This document shows positions 23,680 to 31,114 of a stretch of 46,634 bases of DNA, piece by piece (position 1 is the stretch's first letter; every line of letters begins with the position of its first letter). The stretch is taken from the NCBI GenBank assembly GCA_944391725.1, contig CALXUQ010000005.1:1-46634 (forward strand), in the 5' to 3' direction. The notes under the pieces were generated by a model. The model made no database searches. It was not told where the DNA came from and saw nothing but the letters and a program-made list of their open reading frames with translations. Source of the DNA: an uncultured Alphaproteobacteria bacterium (lineage in GTDB: Bacteria > Pseudomonadota > Alphaproteobacteria > RF32 > CAG-239). The translations under genes were made by a program, and so were the position numbers.

Positions 23680-25326
23680 ATGTCAATCGACAATTATACT
23701 AAACAAGTCTTGAAATTCAATCGCTCCTCTATGGCAAAAACCCATTATAATAAGAGCGATTTGGAACAAATTGCACTCATATACCAGATGTGCAAGCGGT
23801 CGCATCTCGAGCCCCAAATGCGCGATTTGTACAATACGCGTTTTGCGATGATAGTAGAAGAAGCCGGCAAAATGATTAAATCTTTTTCGTCTGGCAAATT
23901 GACCGTTTCTGCGGATGCTTTGGATTTGATGCAAGATTTCATTGAGGAATTTGGTCGTGAATATGTCAGATACGGCAAAGAAATGCGGTATGAATATACG
24001 CAAGATGCCATCTGTGCCAAATTAATGCTTCAAAAGACCCGTCATAATTATGAACAAGCAGAGAAAGCCGCTCAAGAAAAGCGTCAGGCTAAACAAGCCG
24101 ACGCTAAGGTCGTCATCCACCCGGCTACAGCGCAAAAGCAGATAAAACAAAGTTCTCAAGCCAAAAAATCTTCTCGTCGTTCTGAAGGATTTATCAAAAA
24201 GTTGGTTTCTTCTTTGAGCTTGCGTCATCGTCGCAAACAAAGCCTTGCCGCCTCAAAGCGCACATATCGCAAAACGGTTAACACTCGCAAACCCAATGTG
24301 AAAGTTTTCAATTTTCAAAAATCGGTGCAACTGCGCAAGCAGTTTTTCATCGGTGTCAAAAATTCGGTTAACGACACAGTTGTCAGCTTAGGACAAGACA
24401 TCGGCAGCAAAGTTCGTCGTTATGGCTTGGTCGCTGTGGCCTTGTGGGGTGTTGCAGGCACAACCGGATTCAGCAATGCCGATGCTCATGTTGAGCAAAG
24501 AAAGATTGAACAATCCATGGTTCGCGACTTATCAAAGTTTGAGTTCCCCGATGAGGCTGAAGCCGCCATGGCACAAATGCGTCCGGTCAAAGCCACATTA
24601 GACTTAAGCTCTGAATTTTATAGCAAATCTGACTTCCCGAACTATGAAGATTTCCAATCCAGCTTAGATTTGAGCCTGCCATGGATGTCCAATGAAAATG
24701 CCAGTGATGAAGAAGCTGCAGAACCCAAAACGGTTGCGGACATCAGTTATGCCGATTATTACTTCTCAGGAGAAGATTTGGCCGCTATGGGTGAAAGCAA
24801 AATCGGTGCTGAGCTGACCGAGAATGCCGTCAAAGTTGCCCGCAACATGAACTGCGAAGGCTATTGCTACCGCGGTGTCAAAAGAATGTTTCGTCGCACC
24901 AATCTGGGCAATATGGAAGGTCGCAGTGCCTACATGGCCAAATCATACATGGACAAGAACGAGAACTTCAAAAAAATCCGTTGCGATTTTGATGACTTGG
25001 ATAAGTTGCCCAATGGTTCGGTTGTGATTTTTGACCGTGGCCGCAACAGCCATGTCCATGGCCACATTTTTGTGGTAGGCCGCGATAAACAAGGCAAAGC
25101 CAAAGACTTCTCGAGCAAAATTCGCAATGTTCGCAGCACGCTCAATGGCTATGGCGGATATTATGTTTATGTTCCGGCCGACACTCCGGTACCGGAATCC
25201 GTCCAAGAAAAGATTGAAAGCATCATGGTGCTAAATCATCCGGCCGAAGAGGCAAAACCCGAAAAAGCCAACCAGTGGATGATACCGATGCAAATCTTTT
25301 CCAACAATAGCCGCGCTGCAAGTTAG
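23680..25326 (+). CDS. large protein with internal signal/anchor and probable NlpC/P60- or CHAP-like cysteine peptidase domain
   Basis: A 548-residue protein; GGAGGAT lies four bases before the chosen ATG. Residues 1-240 are helical and very basic (for example SSRRSEGF, LRHRRKQS) with no family recognised. Residues 245-270 look like a complete signal peptide placed inside the chain: KVRRYGL, a hydrophobic core VAVALWGVAG, then SNADA-H, a good signal-peptidase site. The C-terminal third has NCEGYCYRGVKRMF (Cys392/Cys396), GSVVIFDRG and HVHGHIFVVG (His458-462), the Cys...His layout of NlpC/P60 or CHAP amidases. It may be a cell-wall hydrolase with a cytoplasmic basic domain, or a protein released by cleavage. 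Details are inference. Confidence 0.68.
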   Translation: MSIDNYTKQVLKFNRSSMAKTHYNKSDLEQIALIYQMCKRSHLEPQMRDLYNTRFAMIVEEAGKMIKSFSSGKLTVSADALDLMQDFIEEFGREYVRYGKEMRYEYTQDAICAKLMLQKTRHNYEQAEKAAQEKRQAKQADAKVVIHPATAQKQIKQSSQAKKSSRRSEGFIKKLVSSLSLRHRRKQSLAASKRTYRKTVNTRKPNVKVFNFQKSVQLRKQFFIGVKNSVNDTVVSLGQDIGSKVRRYGLVAVALWGVAGTTGFSNADAHVEQRKIEQSMVRDLSKFEFPDEAEAAMAQMRPVKATLDLSSEFYSKSDFPNYEDFQSSLDLSLPWMSNENASDEEAAEPKTVADISYADYYFSGEDLAAMGESKIGAELTENAVKVARNMNCEGYCYRGVKRMFRRTNLGNMEGRSAYMAKSYMDKNENFKKIRCDFDDLDKLPNGSVVIFDRGRNSHVHGHIFVVGRDKQGKAKDFSSKIRNVRSTLNGYGGYYVYVPADTPVPESVQEKIESIMVLNHPAEEAKPEKANQWMIPMQIFSNNSRAAS

Positions 25327-25347
25327 TGAGCAAAGCAAGCCACATGA

Positions 25348-25383
25348 CACCACCGAACCTCAAGATCGGTGGTGTTTTTTTGT
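25348..25383 (+). terminator. intrinsic terminator
   Basis: CACCACCGA (25348-25356) pairs with TCGGTGGTG (25366-25374), followed by seven or more Ts. It ends the peptidase-like gene. Confidence 0.93.
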
Positions 25384-25403
25384 TTTTCGGACAGTGAATA
25401 TCT

Positions 25404-25460
25404 ATTTGGTCGGAATTAAGAGATTTGGTCGGAATTAAGAGATTTGGTCGGGATTAAGAA
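25404..25460. repeat. three tandem 19-bp repeats carrying the tRNA-Pro 3' tail
   Basis: The unit ATTTGGTCGGAATTAAGAG occurs at 25404-25422 and 25423-25441, with a variant at 25442-25460. Its first bases (ATTTGGTCGG) equal the 3' end of the adjacent minus-strand tRNA-Pro including CCA (25490-25499). The repeats lie just beyond the tRNA's terminator. Confidence 0.93.
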
Positions 25461-25486
25461 AAAAGCCGCTTAAGAAAGCGGCTTTT
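25461..25486 (-). terminator. terminator of tRNA-Pro
   Basis: AAAAGCCGCTT pairs with AAGCGGCTTTT around a 4-nt loop. On the minus strand it is followed by a T run, directly after the tRNA. Confidence 0.88.
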
Positions 25487-25491
25487 AGATT

Positions 25492-25568
25492 TGGTCGGGA
25501 CGAGAGGATTTGAACCTCCGACATCTTGCACCCCATGCAAGCGCTCTACCAGGCTGAACTACGTCCCG
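25492..25568 (-). tRNA. tRNA-Pro (anticodon GGG)
   Basis: A 77-nt cloverleaf with the CCA encoded. The acceptor stem CGGGACG pairs with CGTCCCG, then A73 and CCA. The D arm is GTTC...GAGC. The anticodon stem CTTGC/GCAAG encloses ATGGGGT, giving GGG, which reads CCC and CCU. The T arm has GTTCAAATC. C1-G72 and A73 are the bacterial proline identity set, of interest because the ProRS in this window is of the archaeal/eukaryotic type. Confidence 0.97.
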
Positions 25569-25739
25569 AATGTCTGATAGCAAAAAACTTTATATAGTTT
25601 TTATCCGATAATTTCAAGAGAAAAATGCATTTAATCTGCCGATTTTAAATATAAAAAATTCTTCAAATTCCAGAGGTTTGATTTTGTTAAAAAAAATAAA
25701 AAAATATGTAAATATGGATAATAAATCTGCCGGATATTG

Positions 25740-25769
25740 TTGACACCATCCCCTTGCGGGGGATAAAGT
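25740..25769 (+). promoter_or_regulatory. promoter with a palindrome inside its spacer
   Basis: TTGACA (25740-25745) and TAAAGT (25764-25769), 18-bp spacer. ATCCCC (25748-25753) and GGGGAT (25759-25764) form an inverted repeat that fills the spacer, a classic repressor or MerR-type position. It drives the gene at 25815 through an A/T-rich leader. Confidence 0.55.
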
Positions 25770-25814
25770 AAACTTACAAATAAAAAACTATGCTAATTAT
25801 TAAATAAATTATAT

Positions 25815-26408
25815 ATGAAAACACTTGTATTTACAGCAAAAAAATTGTTAGACATTCTTTCAACCTTAGAAGGGATAGAAGACGGCGACTTATTTCGTAG
25901 CTATATGTTCAAGATTATCCATTGTGAAGTGATGAAAGCTTCCTATCGCAATTTGCGTCATGTCGAACAGGCATATTCTTCAGGTCCGGATATTTTGGTC
26001 GAAGAATTAGCCATGGCCGGACGTCAAGCGCAAGACAAAATGTTGGCATTTTGTTGTGCCTTAGACGATAGTGGCAAAACTATTCGCTATTTGCTCCACG
26101 ACCTCAAAAATTTGCGTGGCAAACTAGGACAAATTGAACGTCAAAAGCAAAATCTCAGCTACTGGAAGTTATCCGACTACCGGCAGCGCTATGAGCTCCA
26201 CAAACAAAAAAAGAGTCTGTTGCAGCAGACTTATTCATTTGTTGATATTGGAAATTTGTTTTTGCATCTCTACAAACAACGCCAGTTAGGCAACATTGTT
26301 GATTTCAAGTATTGTTTGATGCGCTACTCTCGAAAACGCACCAACACTCCGGTGGTAAGAGCCGTTCCGGTGTGGAAATTTAAATCTTCGCTCCATCATG
26401 AGCAATGA
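25815..26408 (+). CDS. unknown 197-residue protein
   Basis: Mostly helical, basic, with no signal peptide and no family recognised. The central part (about 95-135: LHDLKNLRGKLGQIERQKQNLSYWKLSDYRQRYELHKQKK in outline) is likely a coiled coil. Own promoter with an embedded palindrome at 25740-25769, an A/T-rich leader with TATTAAATAAATT before the ATG, and its own terminator at 26422-26456: a single-gene unit. Confidence 0.72.
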   Translation: MKTLVFTAKKLLDILSTLEGIEDGDLFRSYMFKIIHCEVMKASYRNLRHVEQAYSSGPDILVEELAMAGRQAQDKMLAFCCALDDSGKTIRYLLHDLKNLRGKLGQIERQKQNLSYWKLSDYRQRYELHKQKKSLLQQTYSFVDIGNLFLHLYKQRQLGNIVDFKYCLMRYSRKRTNTPVVRAVPVWKFKSSLHHEQ

Positions 26409-26421
26409 GTTAAGATTAAAA

Positions 26422-26456
26422 TAAAGCCTCTGGTTATATGTAAACCCGAGGCTTTA
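26422..26456 (+). terminator. hairpin terminator
   Basis: TAAAGCCTC (26422-26430) pairs with GAGGCTTTA (26448-26456). The T tract after it is short. It covers the ATG at 26456, which argues against that codon as the start of the next gene. Confidence 0.65.
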
Positions 26457-26518
26457 TGTTTGACAAATGTATTGTATTTGCTAATCTGAAATCACATGAG
26501 CTGACAAGGAAACAGATG

Positions 26519-27655
26519 ATGAAATTAGCAGATAAGATATCGCACTGGGAAGAAGCCAAAATTATCTCCGCCTATCAAGGGCAGGCAATTTTAGAATATG
26601 AAAAACGTATCGGCCACCCCAAATTTTTTCTTTCGGTAATTTTGCTGAGTGTCTTTAGCATCAGTGTCGGCGTAATCGCTTTAATCTCAGCCAATTGGCC
26701 AAACATTCCAAGATTAGTCAAATTATCGGCCGATATTCTAATTTTGCTGGGGCTGGCAGGAGGCATAATTCGGGCTAAAAATGGCCATCACCGTTCACTG
26801 ACCGAAGGGTTGCTTGGGGCTTATTCCCTAATGATTATGGGGAGCATAGGTCTTATCTCTCAGGTCTACCAGTTGCAAGGAGATATATACAACGCCATAT
26901 CGCTGTGGGGTTTGCTTAGTTTTGCCTTGGTACTGATGAGCCGACAGATTTGTTTTGGCTTTTTTTGGGCGATATTGAGTTTAAGCTCTTGGTTCTATGC
27001 TTTGGAAAACCATGCCGAATGGTTTCGAGATTTTATTGATTTTTGGTCTCAAAACTATGCCTTGGGCGGCTGGCTATTGTTGCTTATCCTGCTGTGGGGT
27101 ACAGCTCAGCAAACCAAAAAAATTCACGAACCATTTGCTCAAGCGCTTAAAGCCTGTGCCTATGTCTATTTTGCCTTTGTGCTGATAGATTGCGATTTCG
27201 GTTGGTTTTTTAATACTTCAACCTCTCATGTGAGCGGTCTGACCTATTGGCTGGGCGGAGCCGCTTTGGTAGTGCTGATTGGCTTTTATGTCTGGAATAA
27301 AAAGCACCACACAGATGCTCTTATGACGCAATTTCTGCTCACTTTGTGGGGATATGGTGCAATTATGGAAGCCTTTTCATTTTGGGGACCGAGCCGAGAG
27401 TTGGTCGGCTGCCTTTTGACGCTAATCATCATCGGGCAGGGGATATATTATTGTTTCCGCCGTCAGCTTTTCCGTCCGGCGAATATATTGATAATGCTGA
27501 TGGCTTTGCGAATCTTTATAGCCTTTTTGCAGGTGTTTGGCAATCTGATAAATACCGGATTGGGACTGATTGGCGTTGGATTACTGTTTTTGTTACTGGG
27601 CTACATTGCCAAGAAATTTATGTTTTATAACTGCCCGCGAGGTGAACATGAGTAA
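26519..27655 (+). CDS. DUF2157 membrane protein
   Basis: I start it at 26519 because AAGGA lies eight bases before it; the frame is open back to 26456, but that region is a terminator. The ~378-residue protein begins with a short cytoplasmic helical part (KLADKISHWEEAKIISAYQGQAILEYE), which is the DUF2157 N-terminus, followed by about ten TM segments. Members are often linked or fused to a GDYxxLxY-domain protein, which is exactly the next gene, overlapping by eight bases. The molecular role is unknown; both proteins would sit in the inner membrane. Confidence 0.85.
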   Translation: MKLADKISHWEEAKIISAYQGQAILEYEKRIGHPKFFLSVILLSVFSISVGVIALISANWPNIPRLVKLSADILILLGLAGGIIRAKNGHHRSLTEGLLGAYSLMIMGSIGLISQVYQLQGDIYNAISLWGLLSFALVLMSRQICFGFFWAILSLSSWFYALENHAEWFRDFIDFWSQNYALGGWLLLLILLWGTAQQTKKIHEPFAQALKACAYVYFAFVLIDCDFGWFFNTSTSHVSGLTYWLGGAALVVLIGFYVWNKKHHTDALMTQFLLTLWGYGAIMEAFSFWGPSRELVGCLLTLIIIGQGIYYCFRRQLFRPANILIMLMALRIFIAFLQVFGNLINTGLGLIGVGLLFLLLGYIAKKFMFYNCPRGEHE

Positions 27656-28061
27656 GTATAATAAGCCAATTTTTCTGTTCGGATTGTTTTTACCGATATT
27701 TGTTCTTTTGTTGACAATCGGCTGGTCTGAATACAGCCTATCCGAACCCGAGACGGTCCGTCTGCGTGCAGTCGGTTATGATCCTCGCAGTTTACTTTCC
27801 GGACACTATTTGCGCGTTGAGATAGATTGGTCCAACACGGATTGCCGGCAGTTTGAAGGCGGAATATGCCCTAAAGAGCGTTTCCGTAATAATTATCGCT
27901 ATTATGCTCCGGAGCAATCGGCTCGGGGATTAGAACAAAAGATATCTTCTGGTCAATATGTGGTAGAGTTGGAATTTGCCTACCCCAACCAAGGCGAGCC
28001 CAAGTTGCTAAATTTGCTGCTGGATGGCAAAAAATGGGCGGATATTCAAATTAGTGATTGA
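27648..28061 (+). CDS. GDYXXLXY domain membrane-anchored protein
   Basis: A 137-residue protein. GAGGTGAAC lies before the ATG inside the previous gene, so the pair is translationally coupled. One N-terminal TM (about 8-26) is followed by a periplasmic domain with the family pattern SGHYLRVEIDW (GDYxxLxY variant; here GHYLRVEI) and the closing LLLDGKKWADIQISD. It is the usual partner of DUF2157. The promoter of the next gene overlaps its stop codon. Confidence 0.83.
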   Translation: MSKYNKPIFLFGLFLPIFVLLLTIGWSEYSLSEPETVRLRAVGYDPRSLLSGHYLRVEIDWSNTDCRQFEGGICPKERFRNNYRYYAPEQSARGLEQKISSGQYVVELEFAYPNQGEPKLLNLLLDGKKWADIQISD

Positions 28062-28086
28062 CAATTAGCATAAAGGAAACTAAGTT
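28058..28086 (+). promoter_or_regulatory. sigma70-like promoter of the gene at 28139
   Basis: TTGACA (28058-28063) and TAAGTT (28081-28086) with a 17-bp spacer; it overlaps the upstream stop codon. The leader then carries TATTAACTTTAAATTTTTTT before the ATG and no Shine-Dalgarno site. Confidence 0.65.
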
Positions 28087-28138
28087 TTAAGGCACAAAAA
28101 TCTTTTATTTCTATTATTAACTTTAAATTTTTTTCAGT

Positions 28139-28936
28139 ATGGAAACAACATCAAAGTATTGGTATTTTGTAGGCCGCCCATGCGGTATGCAAAAAAAGAT
28201 TTTAGCGTTCTTGGAAGAAACCGGTCAACCTCATACGGTAGTTATGCAAAATTCGGATGGTAAATATATTCCAGACGTAACAGATATTATGAACGCAATG
28301 GATGATAAGAGTTGTGTTCCGGTATTTGTTTTGCTAGATGGTATCAATGGAACACTCTCCAGTAGCATTTGGGTAGATGATGAAGAAGCAATCACCTATA
28401 TCAAAGCACTTTCCGAAGTAGAAGCTGACTGTGTAGACAACGCCATTGAAGCATATGAAGTGCTTGAAGATCATATGCTTGTATTACATCTTTTGGTGAA
28501 ATCCGGGCTGAGCAAAAACAAAATTGAGAGTTTATCCAAATTTTGTCGTCTGGCCCAAGGTATCACGAAAGAGCAAGAAAATTTGGCAGAGCTAGCCATT
28601 CGTAAATCTGAGAGTACTCATGGTTTATATATTGTCTATCTGCCGCATAATGAAATCGTTACCGTAACCGATAGACTATTCTGGCAACAGCAATTTCCAA
28701 GTCTGCTGATTATAACCCCGCAACAGGTATACTACTGTGGATTTCATGATACAATCACAACAATTGTGAAGTATCTGCAAGAAGCGCTAGAGAAAGACAC
28801 TGGTTCTATCGCTTCTGTTTTTACAGATGCTAATTATTTAAGCATCAAACGATCTGGGTTGAATGCGGAAGAACTAGCCCTCGTGGTCAAAAAGTTCAAA
28901 CGATTAGCCTGCGAAAAATTTGGGGACTTGATGTAA
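28139..28936 (+). CDS. unknown 265-residue protein
   Basis: A soluble, acidic protein with no family I recognise and no signal peptide. The sequence alternates strand-like stretches (VPVFVLLDGINGTL, GLYIVYLPHNEIVTVTDRL, LLIITPQQVYYCGF) with helices, which suggests an alpha/beta fold. It stands alone between its own promoter (28058-28086) and terminator (28956-28991) and shows the SD-less A/T leader. Function unknown. Confidence 0.75.
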   Translation: METTSKYWYFVGRPCGMQKKILAFLEETGQPHTVVMQNSDGKYIPDVTDIMNAMDDKSCVPVFVLLDGINGTLSSSIWVDDEEAITYIKALSEVEADCVDNAIEAYEVLEDHMLVLHLLVKSGLSKNKIESLSKFCRLAQGITKEQENLAELAIRKSESTHGLYIVYLPHNEIVTVTDRLFWQQQFPSLLIITPQQVYYCGFHDTITTIVKYLQEALEKDTGSIASVFTDANYLSIKRSGLNAEELALVVKKFKRLACEKFGDLM

Positions 28937-28955
28937 CTAATTCCAAATTAACATA

Positions 28956-28991
28956 ACACCGACAGTTGCAGCTGGCGGTGTTATTTTTTTG
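28956..28991 (+). terminator. intrinsic terminator
   Basis: AACACCG pairs with CGGTGTT, with an extra inner stem around GTTGCAGC, followed by ATTTTTTTG. Confidence 0.85.
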
Positions 28992-28993
28992 TT

Positions 28994-29299
28994 TTAATCA
29001 GTTAATGAATGTCCGATAAGTTGTCGCAGAGTTGAGCCATAGTCGTTTCGGCTATGCCCCGCCGCAATATGACCGTTTTCGGTGGCTGCGTTTCGAAAAT
29101 AAGAAATAATAAACAATCTGGCCGAATAGGTAAGCCCCAAACGATGATTTTTACATTCCTCAATCATCCCCAACAAATCATTCCGTGATATATTTTCGCG
29201 CTCACAAACTTCTTCAAAAGCGCCCCACTCCTGACGGCACATTCTCATACTAGTCCTGCGCCCGTTCACAAACACAACTTTGTTCATCAATTTTGACAT
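28994..29299 (-). CDS. ribbon-helix-helix domain protein (RHH_4 type)
   Basis: A 101-residue protein. GRRTSMRMCRQEWGAFEEVCERENISRNDLLGMIEEC fits the ribbon-helix-helix motif of the RHH_4 family, common in alphaproteobacteria, and LTYSARLFIISYFRNA is its second conserved part. Such proteins bind DNA as dimers through the short strand (RRTSMRM). GAGGT lies about 13 bases before the ATG, a rather long spacing; the internal ATG five codons in is an alternative. Targets unknown. The 285 bases on its upstream side (29300-29584) are A/T-rich with no gene. Confidence 0.8.
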   Translation of the reverse strand: MSKLMNKVVFVNGRRTSMRMCRQEWGAFEEVCERENISRNDLLGMIEECKNHRLGLTYSARLFIISYFRNAATENGHIAAGHSRNDYGSTLRQLIGHSLTD

Positions 29300-29555
29300 T
29301 AGATTCTTTAAGACCTCTAAAACTAATTATGATTACATCATATATGAATAATATTTAAAATACAATTCAAAAAAGATAAAAGAAATAAACTAAAAGAAAA
29401 GTTGTGCTTTTAAAAATTTATAGTTGCATTTATTTTAATATGAGATTGAAAGAATGAAATTTTTTGGGAGAAAGAAATAAACTAAAAATTGATAACAAAG
29501 AAATGAGCTTGTTGATAAGTAACTAAAATTTTTTTTGAGCAAATAAAAAAAAGCT

Positions 29556-29579
29556 CAAGGGAGGCGTTTGACTCCCTTG
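29556..29579 (-). terminator. intrinsic terminator on the minus strand
   Basis: CAAGGGAG (29556-29563) pairs with CTCCCTTG (29572-29579). On the minus strand it is followed by AGC and eight Ts, so it ends a minus-strand transcript covering 29585-29779. Confidence 0.88.
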
Positions 29580-29584
29580 TTTAA

Positions 29585-29779
29585 TCAAAATTTTAGACGT
29601 GCAGATGATATTTCATCTACCGAACCATCAGAATTTCGGATTTTTCTGTGAAAAAACTCTGCGTCGCTCATTCCAAATCCGACAAATCGAAAATCACCTT
29701 GCTCTATTACAAAGCTTTTTATCGGAGCCCCGGTTTTGCGCATTTCTCTTACTTTGGGTATAGATTTCAGCAAGCGCAA
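29585..29779 (-). CDS. small ORF or gene remnant of unknown function
   Basis: 64 residues are open from a TTG at 29779, and 52 from an internal ATG (MRKTGAPIKSF...). There is no ribosome site at either. The frame stays open further upstream through the Hsp20 terminator, which suggests an old gene that has lost its front. The residue composition (GDFRFVGFGMSDAEFFHRKIRN) looks protein-like, and a strong terminator follows directly on the minus strand. Both support transcription. Not assigned to a family. Confidence 0.4.
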   Translation of the reverse strand: MRLLKSIPKVREMRKTGAPIKSFVIEQGDFRFVGFGMSDAEFFHRKIRNSDGSVDEISSARLKF

Positions 29780-29794
29780 ACAAACAGCGTCGGA

Positions 29795-29813
29795 TAATCT
29801 ATCCGACGCTTTT
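29795..29813 (-). terminator. hairpin after hsp20
   Basis: GCGTCGGATA and TATCCGACGC form a nearly perfect stem about 20 bases beyond the Hsp20 stop on the minus strand, followed by the U-rich TGTTTGTTTG. Confidence 0.7.
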
Positions 29814-29835
29814 GAGGTGAAACAACGAATAATAA

Positions 29836-30318
29836 TTAGTTTTTCTTAGCTTTTTTAATGCTGATTTTTTTGACTTTTTCTTGCGCTGCCGTAGATTTAG
29901 GAATAGCAATTTTTAGCAAGCCGTTGTCAAAGTTAGCACTGGTTTTGGCATAATCCAAATCCCAGGGCAGGGGAATAGTCCGTCGAAACATACCATAAGA
30001 AATTTCCGAAAAATAATTATTATTTTCGTCACTGGTTGTTTCTTGGTGTTTTTCGGCACTGATAGTCAAATACCCATCTGCCGAAACTTGGACATCAATA
30101 TCATTTTCCGCCACCCCCGGCAGTTCTGCCGAAACTGTTACTTGCTTTTTGTTTTCGGCAATTTCCAGTTTAGGCTCAGCTTCAGCCAACTCTCCGTGGC
30201 GCGGAAAATCAAGCATATGCCAAAAGTGGTGCATAAAATTTTTAATATCTCCGTTGGGATAAGCCTGAACCGGCACATCAGAATAGCTGGTATCGCTATG
30301 AGTTAGAAAGTTACGCAT
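29836..30318 (-). CDS. small heat-shock protein Hsp20
   Basis: A 160-residue chaperone. I chose the ATG at 30318 because AAGGAG lies six bases before it. The alpha-crystallin domain spans about 50-145: VTVSAELPGVAENDIDVQVSADGYLTISAEK, then GMFRRTIPLPWDLDYAKTSANFDNGLLKIAIPK, with the PxxL and GxL signatures. The tail ends in ISIKKAKKN (an IxI motif for oligomer contacts). It holds unfolded proteins in the cytoplasm under heat stress. The bases before the start contain a possible ROSE-like RNA thermometer. Confidence 0.95.
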   Translation of the reverse strand: MRNFLTHSDTSYSDVPVQAYPNGDIKNFMHHFWHMLDFPRHGELAEAEPKLEIAENKKQVTVSAELPGVAENDIDVQVSADGYLTISAEKHQETTSDENNNYFSEISYGMFRRTIPLPWDLDYAKTSANFDNGLLKIAIPKSTAAQEKVKKISIKKAKKN

Positions 30319-30366
30319 ACTCATCTCCTTAATGATTAAACCTACCAAAATCGGCGGGAGCGAGAA
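30319..30366 (-). promoter_or_regulatory. possible ROSE-like RNA thermometer before hsp20
   Basis: On the minus strand CTCGCTCC (30364-30357) can pair with the start region GGAGATGAG (30328-30320): CTCC with GGAG and CTC with GAG, leaving a G opposite AU. The strand contains UCGCU, fitting the UYGCU signature of ROSE elements that mask hsp20 ribosome sites in alphaproteobacteria. The stem is short, so this is tentative. Confidence 0.4.
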
Positions 30367-30475
30367 TTAGTCCAAACTCAACAAATTTCCTTGTACCAAA
30401 ATTACGAATTCCGTTTCAACCAAAAGACAAGATGTTGAAGAGCCAAGATGAAAAATCCGACGTCAACCTAAAGAC

Positions 30476-30574
30476 TTAGCACCACAAACGGCTTTTTTGC
30501 TTAAAGTTTTCGGCCGGTAGTTGATAACCGGAACGCCGCACATCGGCTTGAGATTTGTTTTTGTTTTCAGCCAT
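30476..30574 (-). CDS. small protein of 32 residues
   Basis: A short ORF with a good ribosome site: GGGAG at 30587-30583, eight bases before the ATG. The product starts MAENKNKSQADVRRSGY and ends KQKSRLWC; it is basic, hydrophilic and has no membrane segment. It lies about 240 nt downstream of a candidate promoter, behind a strongly folded leader, and 157 bases before hsp20 on the same strand. No homologue recognised. Confidence 0.5.
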   Translation of the reverse strand: MAENKNKSQADVRRSGYQLPAENFKQKSRLWC

Positions 30575-30711
30575 AATTCTCACTCCCAAAATTAACACTA
30601 AAGAGATAAGGCACAAAGCCGGAGATTAAAGCTGTCAAAATGTCTATAAACATAAAAGAGATGAGATTGACTTTAAGGCTAGGATACAAAGTTCTAAATC
30701 TGACCACCGAA

Positions 30712-30816
30712 CCTTCCGCAATGTTACAATTGCAGAAGGCCGGCAGTAGTGGCCTTGCCTGCTGCTAAAATTTGGCCGGACAAAACTTGTCCCCAAATTT
30801 TAGCTGCTCCTGAATA
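30712..30816 (-). ncRNA. structured RNA or leader of unknown class
   Basis: Three hairpins lie side by side. 30764-30804: GCTAAAATTTGG with its perfect complement, enclosing GGACAA/TTGTCC with a 2-nt bulge. 30737-30756: AAGGCC/GGCCTT. 30712-30739: CCTTC-GCAAT with ATTGC-GAAGG. On the minus strand a promoter-like pair TTGACT (30851-30846) and ACTAAT (30828-30823), 17-bp spacer, would start RNA near 30816, just before the first hairpin. No T tract follows, so the RNA may lead into the 32-residue ORF at 30574. It is not tmRNA, RNase P or SRP RNA as far as I can see. The strand is inferred from the promoter. Confidence 0.45.
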
Positions 30817-30829
30817 AGGCTGATTAGTA

Positions 30830-31033
30830 AAATTTATTTTCAAGGAGTCAAAAAACTCAAGCAAGTCCAATTTGCAGTGAACGGTATCTTAAAAAAAAAC
30901 GTATTATGCGGCCGCTCACTCCAAACTCATAAAAATTGTGTGAAGGCAATATACCGATTCTGTTTTTAAACTGCAAGCAATTTTATTAGCAAGCGATAAA
31001 ATATTTTAAATATAACATATAAACAAACAATTA
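30830..31033. other. intergenic, no gene seen
   Basis: A/T-rich sequence between the structured RNA region and the EF-hand gene. I see no ORF with a ribosome site and no repeat here apart from the -35 element at 30846-30851. Confidence 0.6.
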
Positions 31034-31054
31034 GCGCGAATATACATTTCGCGC
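31034..31054 (-). terminator. possible terminator after the EF-hand gene
   Basis: GCGCGAA pairs with TTCGCGC around a short loop. On the minus strand a U-rich stretch (TAATTGTTTGTTT) follows. Confidence 0.5.
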
Positions 31055-31114
31055 CATTGTTGTCTTTCTGCCAGTTTAAAGCAAAATTTAAAGTTGATAT
31101 AATCAGTCAAAAAG

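Noticed and set aside
25404..25460. Short CRISPR-like array
   Set aside because: The three 19-bp units abut one another with no spacers and carry the tRNA tail; no cas genes are near.
30700..30816. tmRNA (permuted ssrA)
   Set aside because: No tag-peptide frame ending in Ala-Ala and no tRNA-like acceptor with TTCGA loop could be found on either strand.
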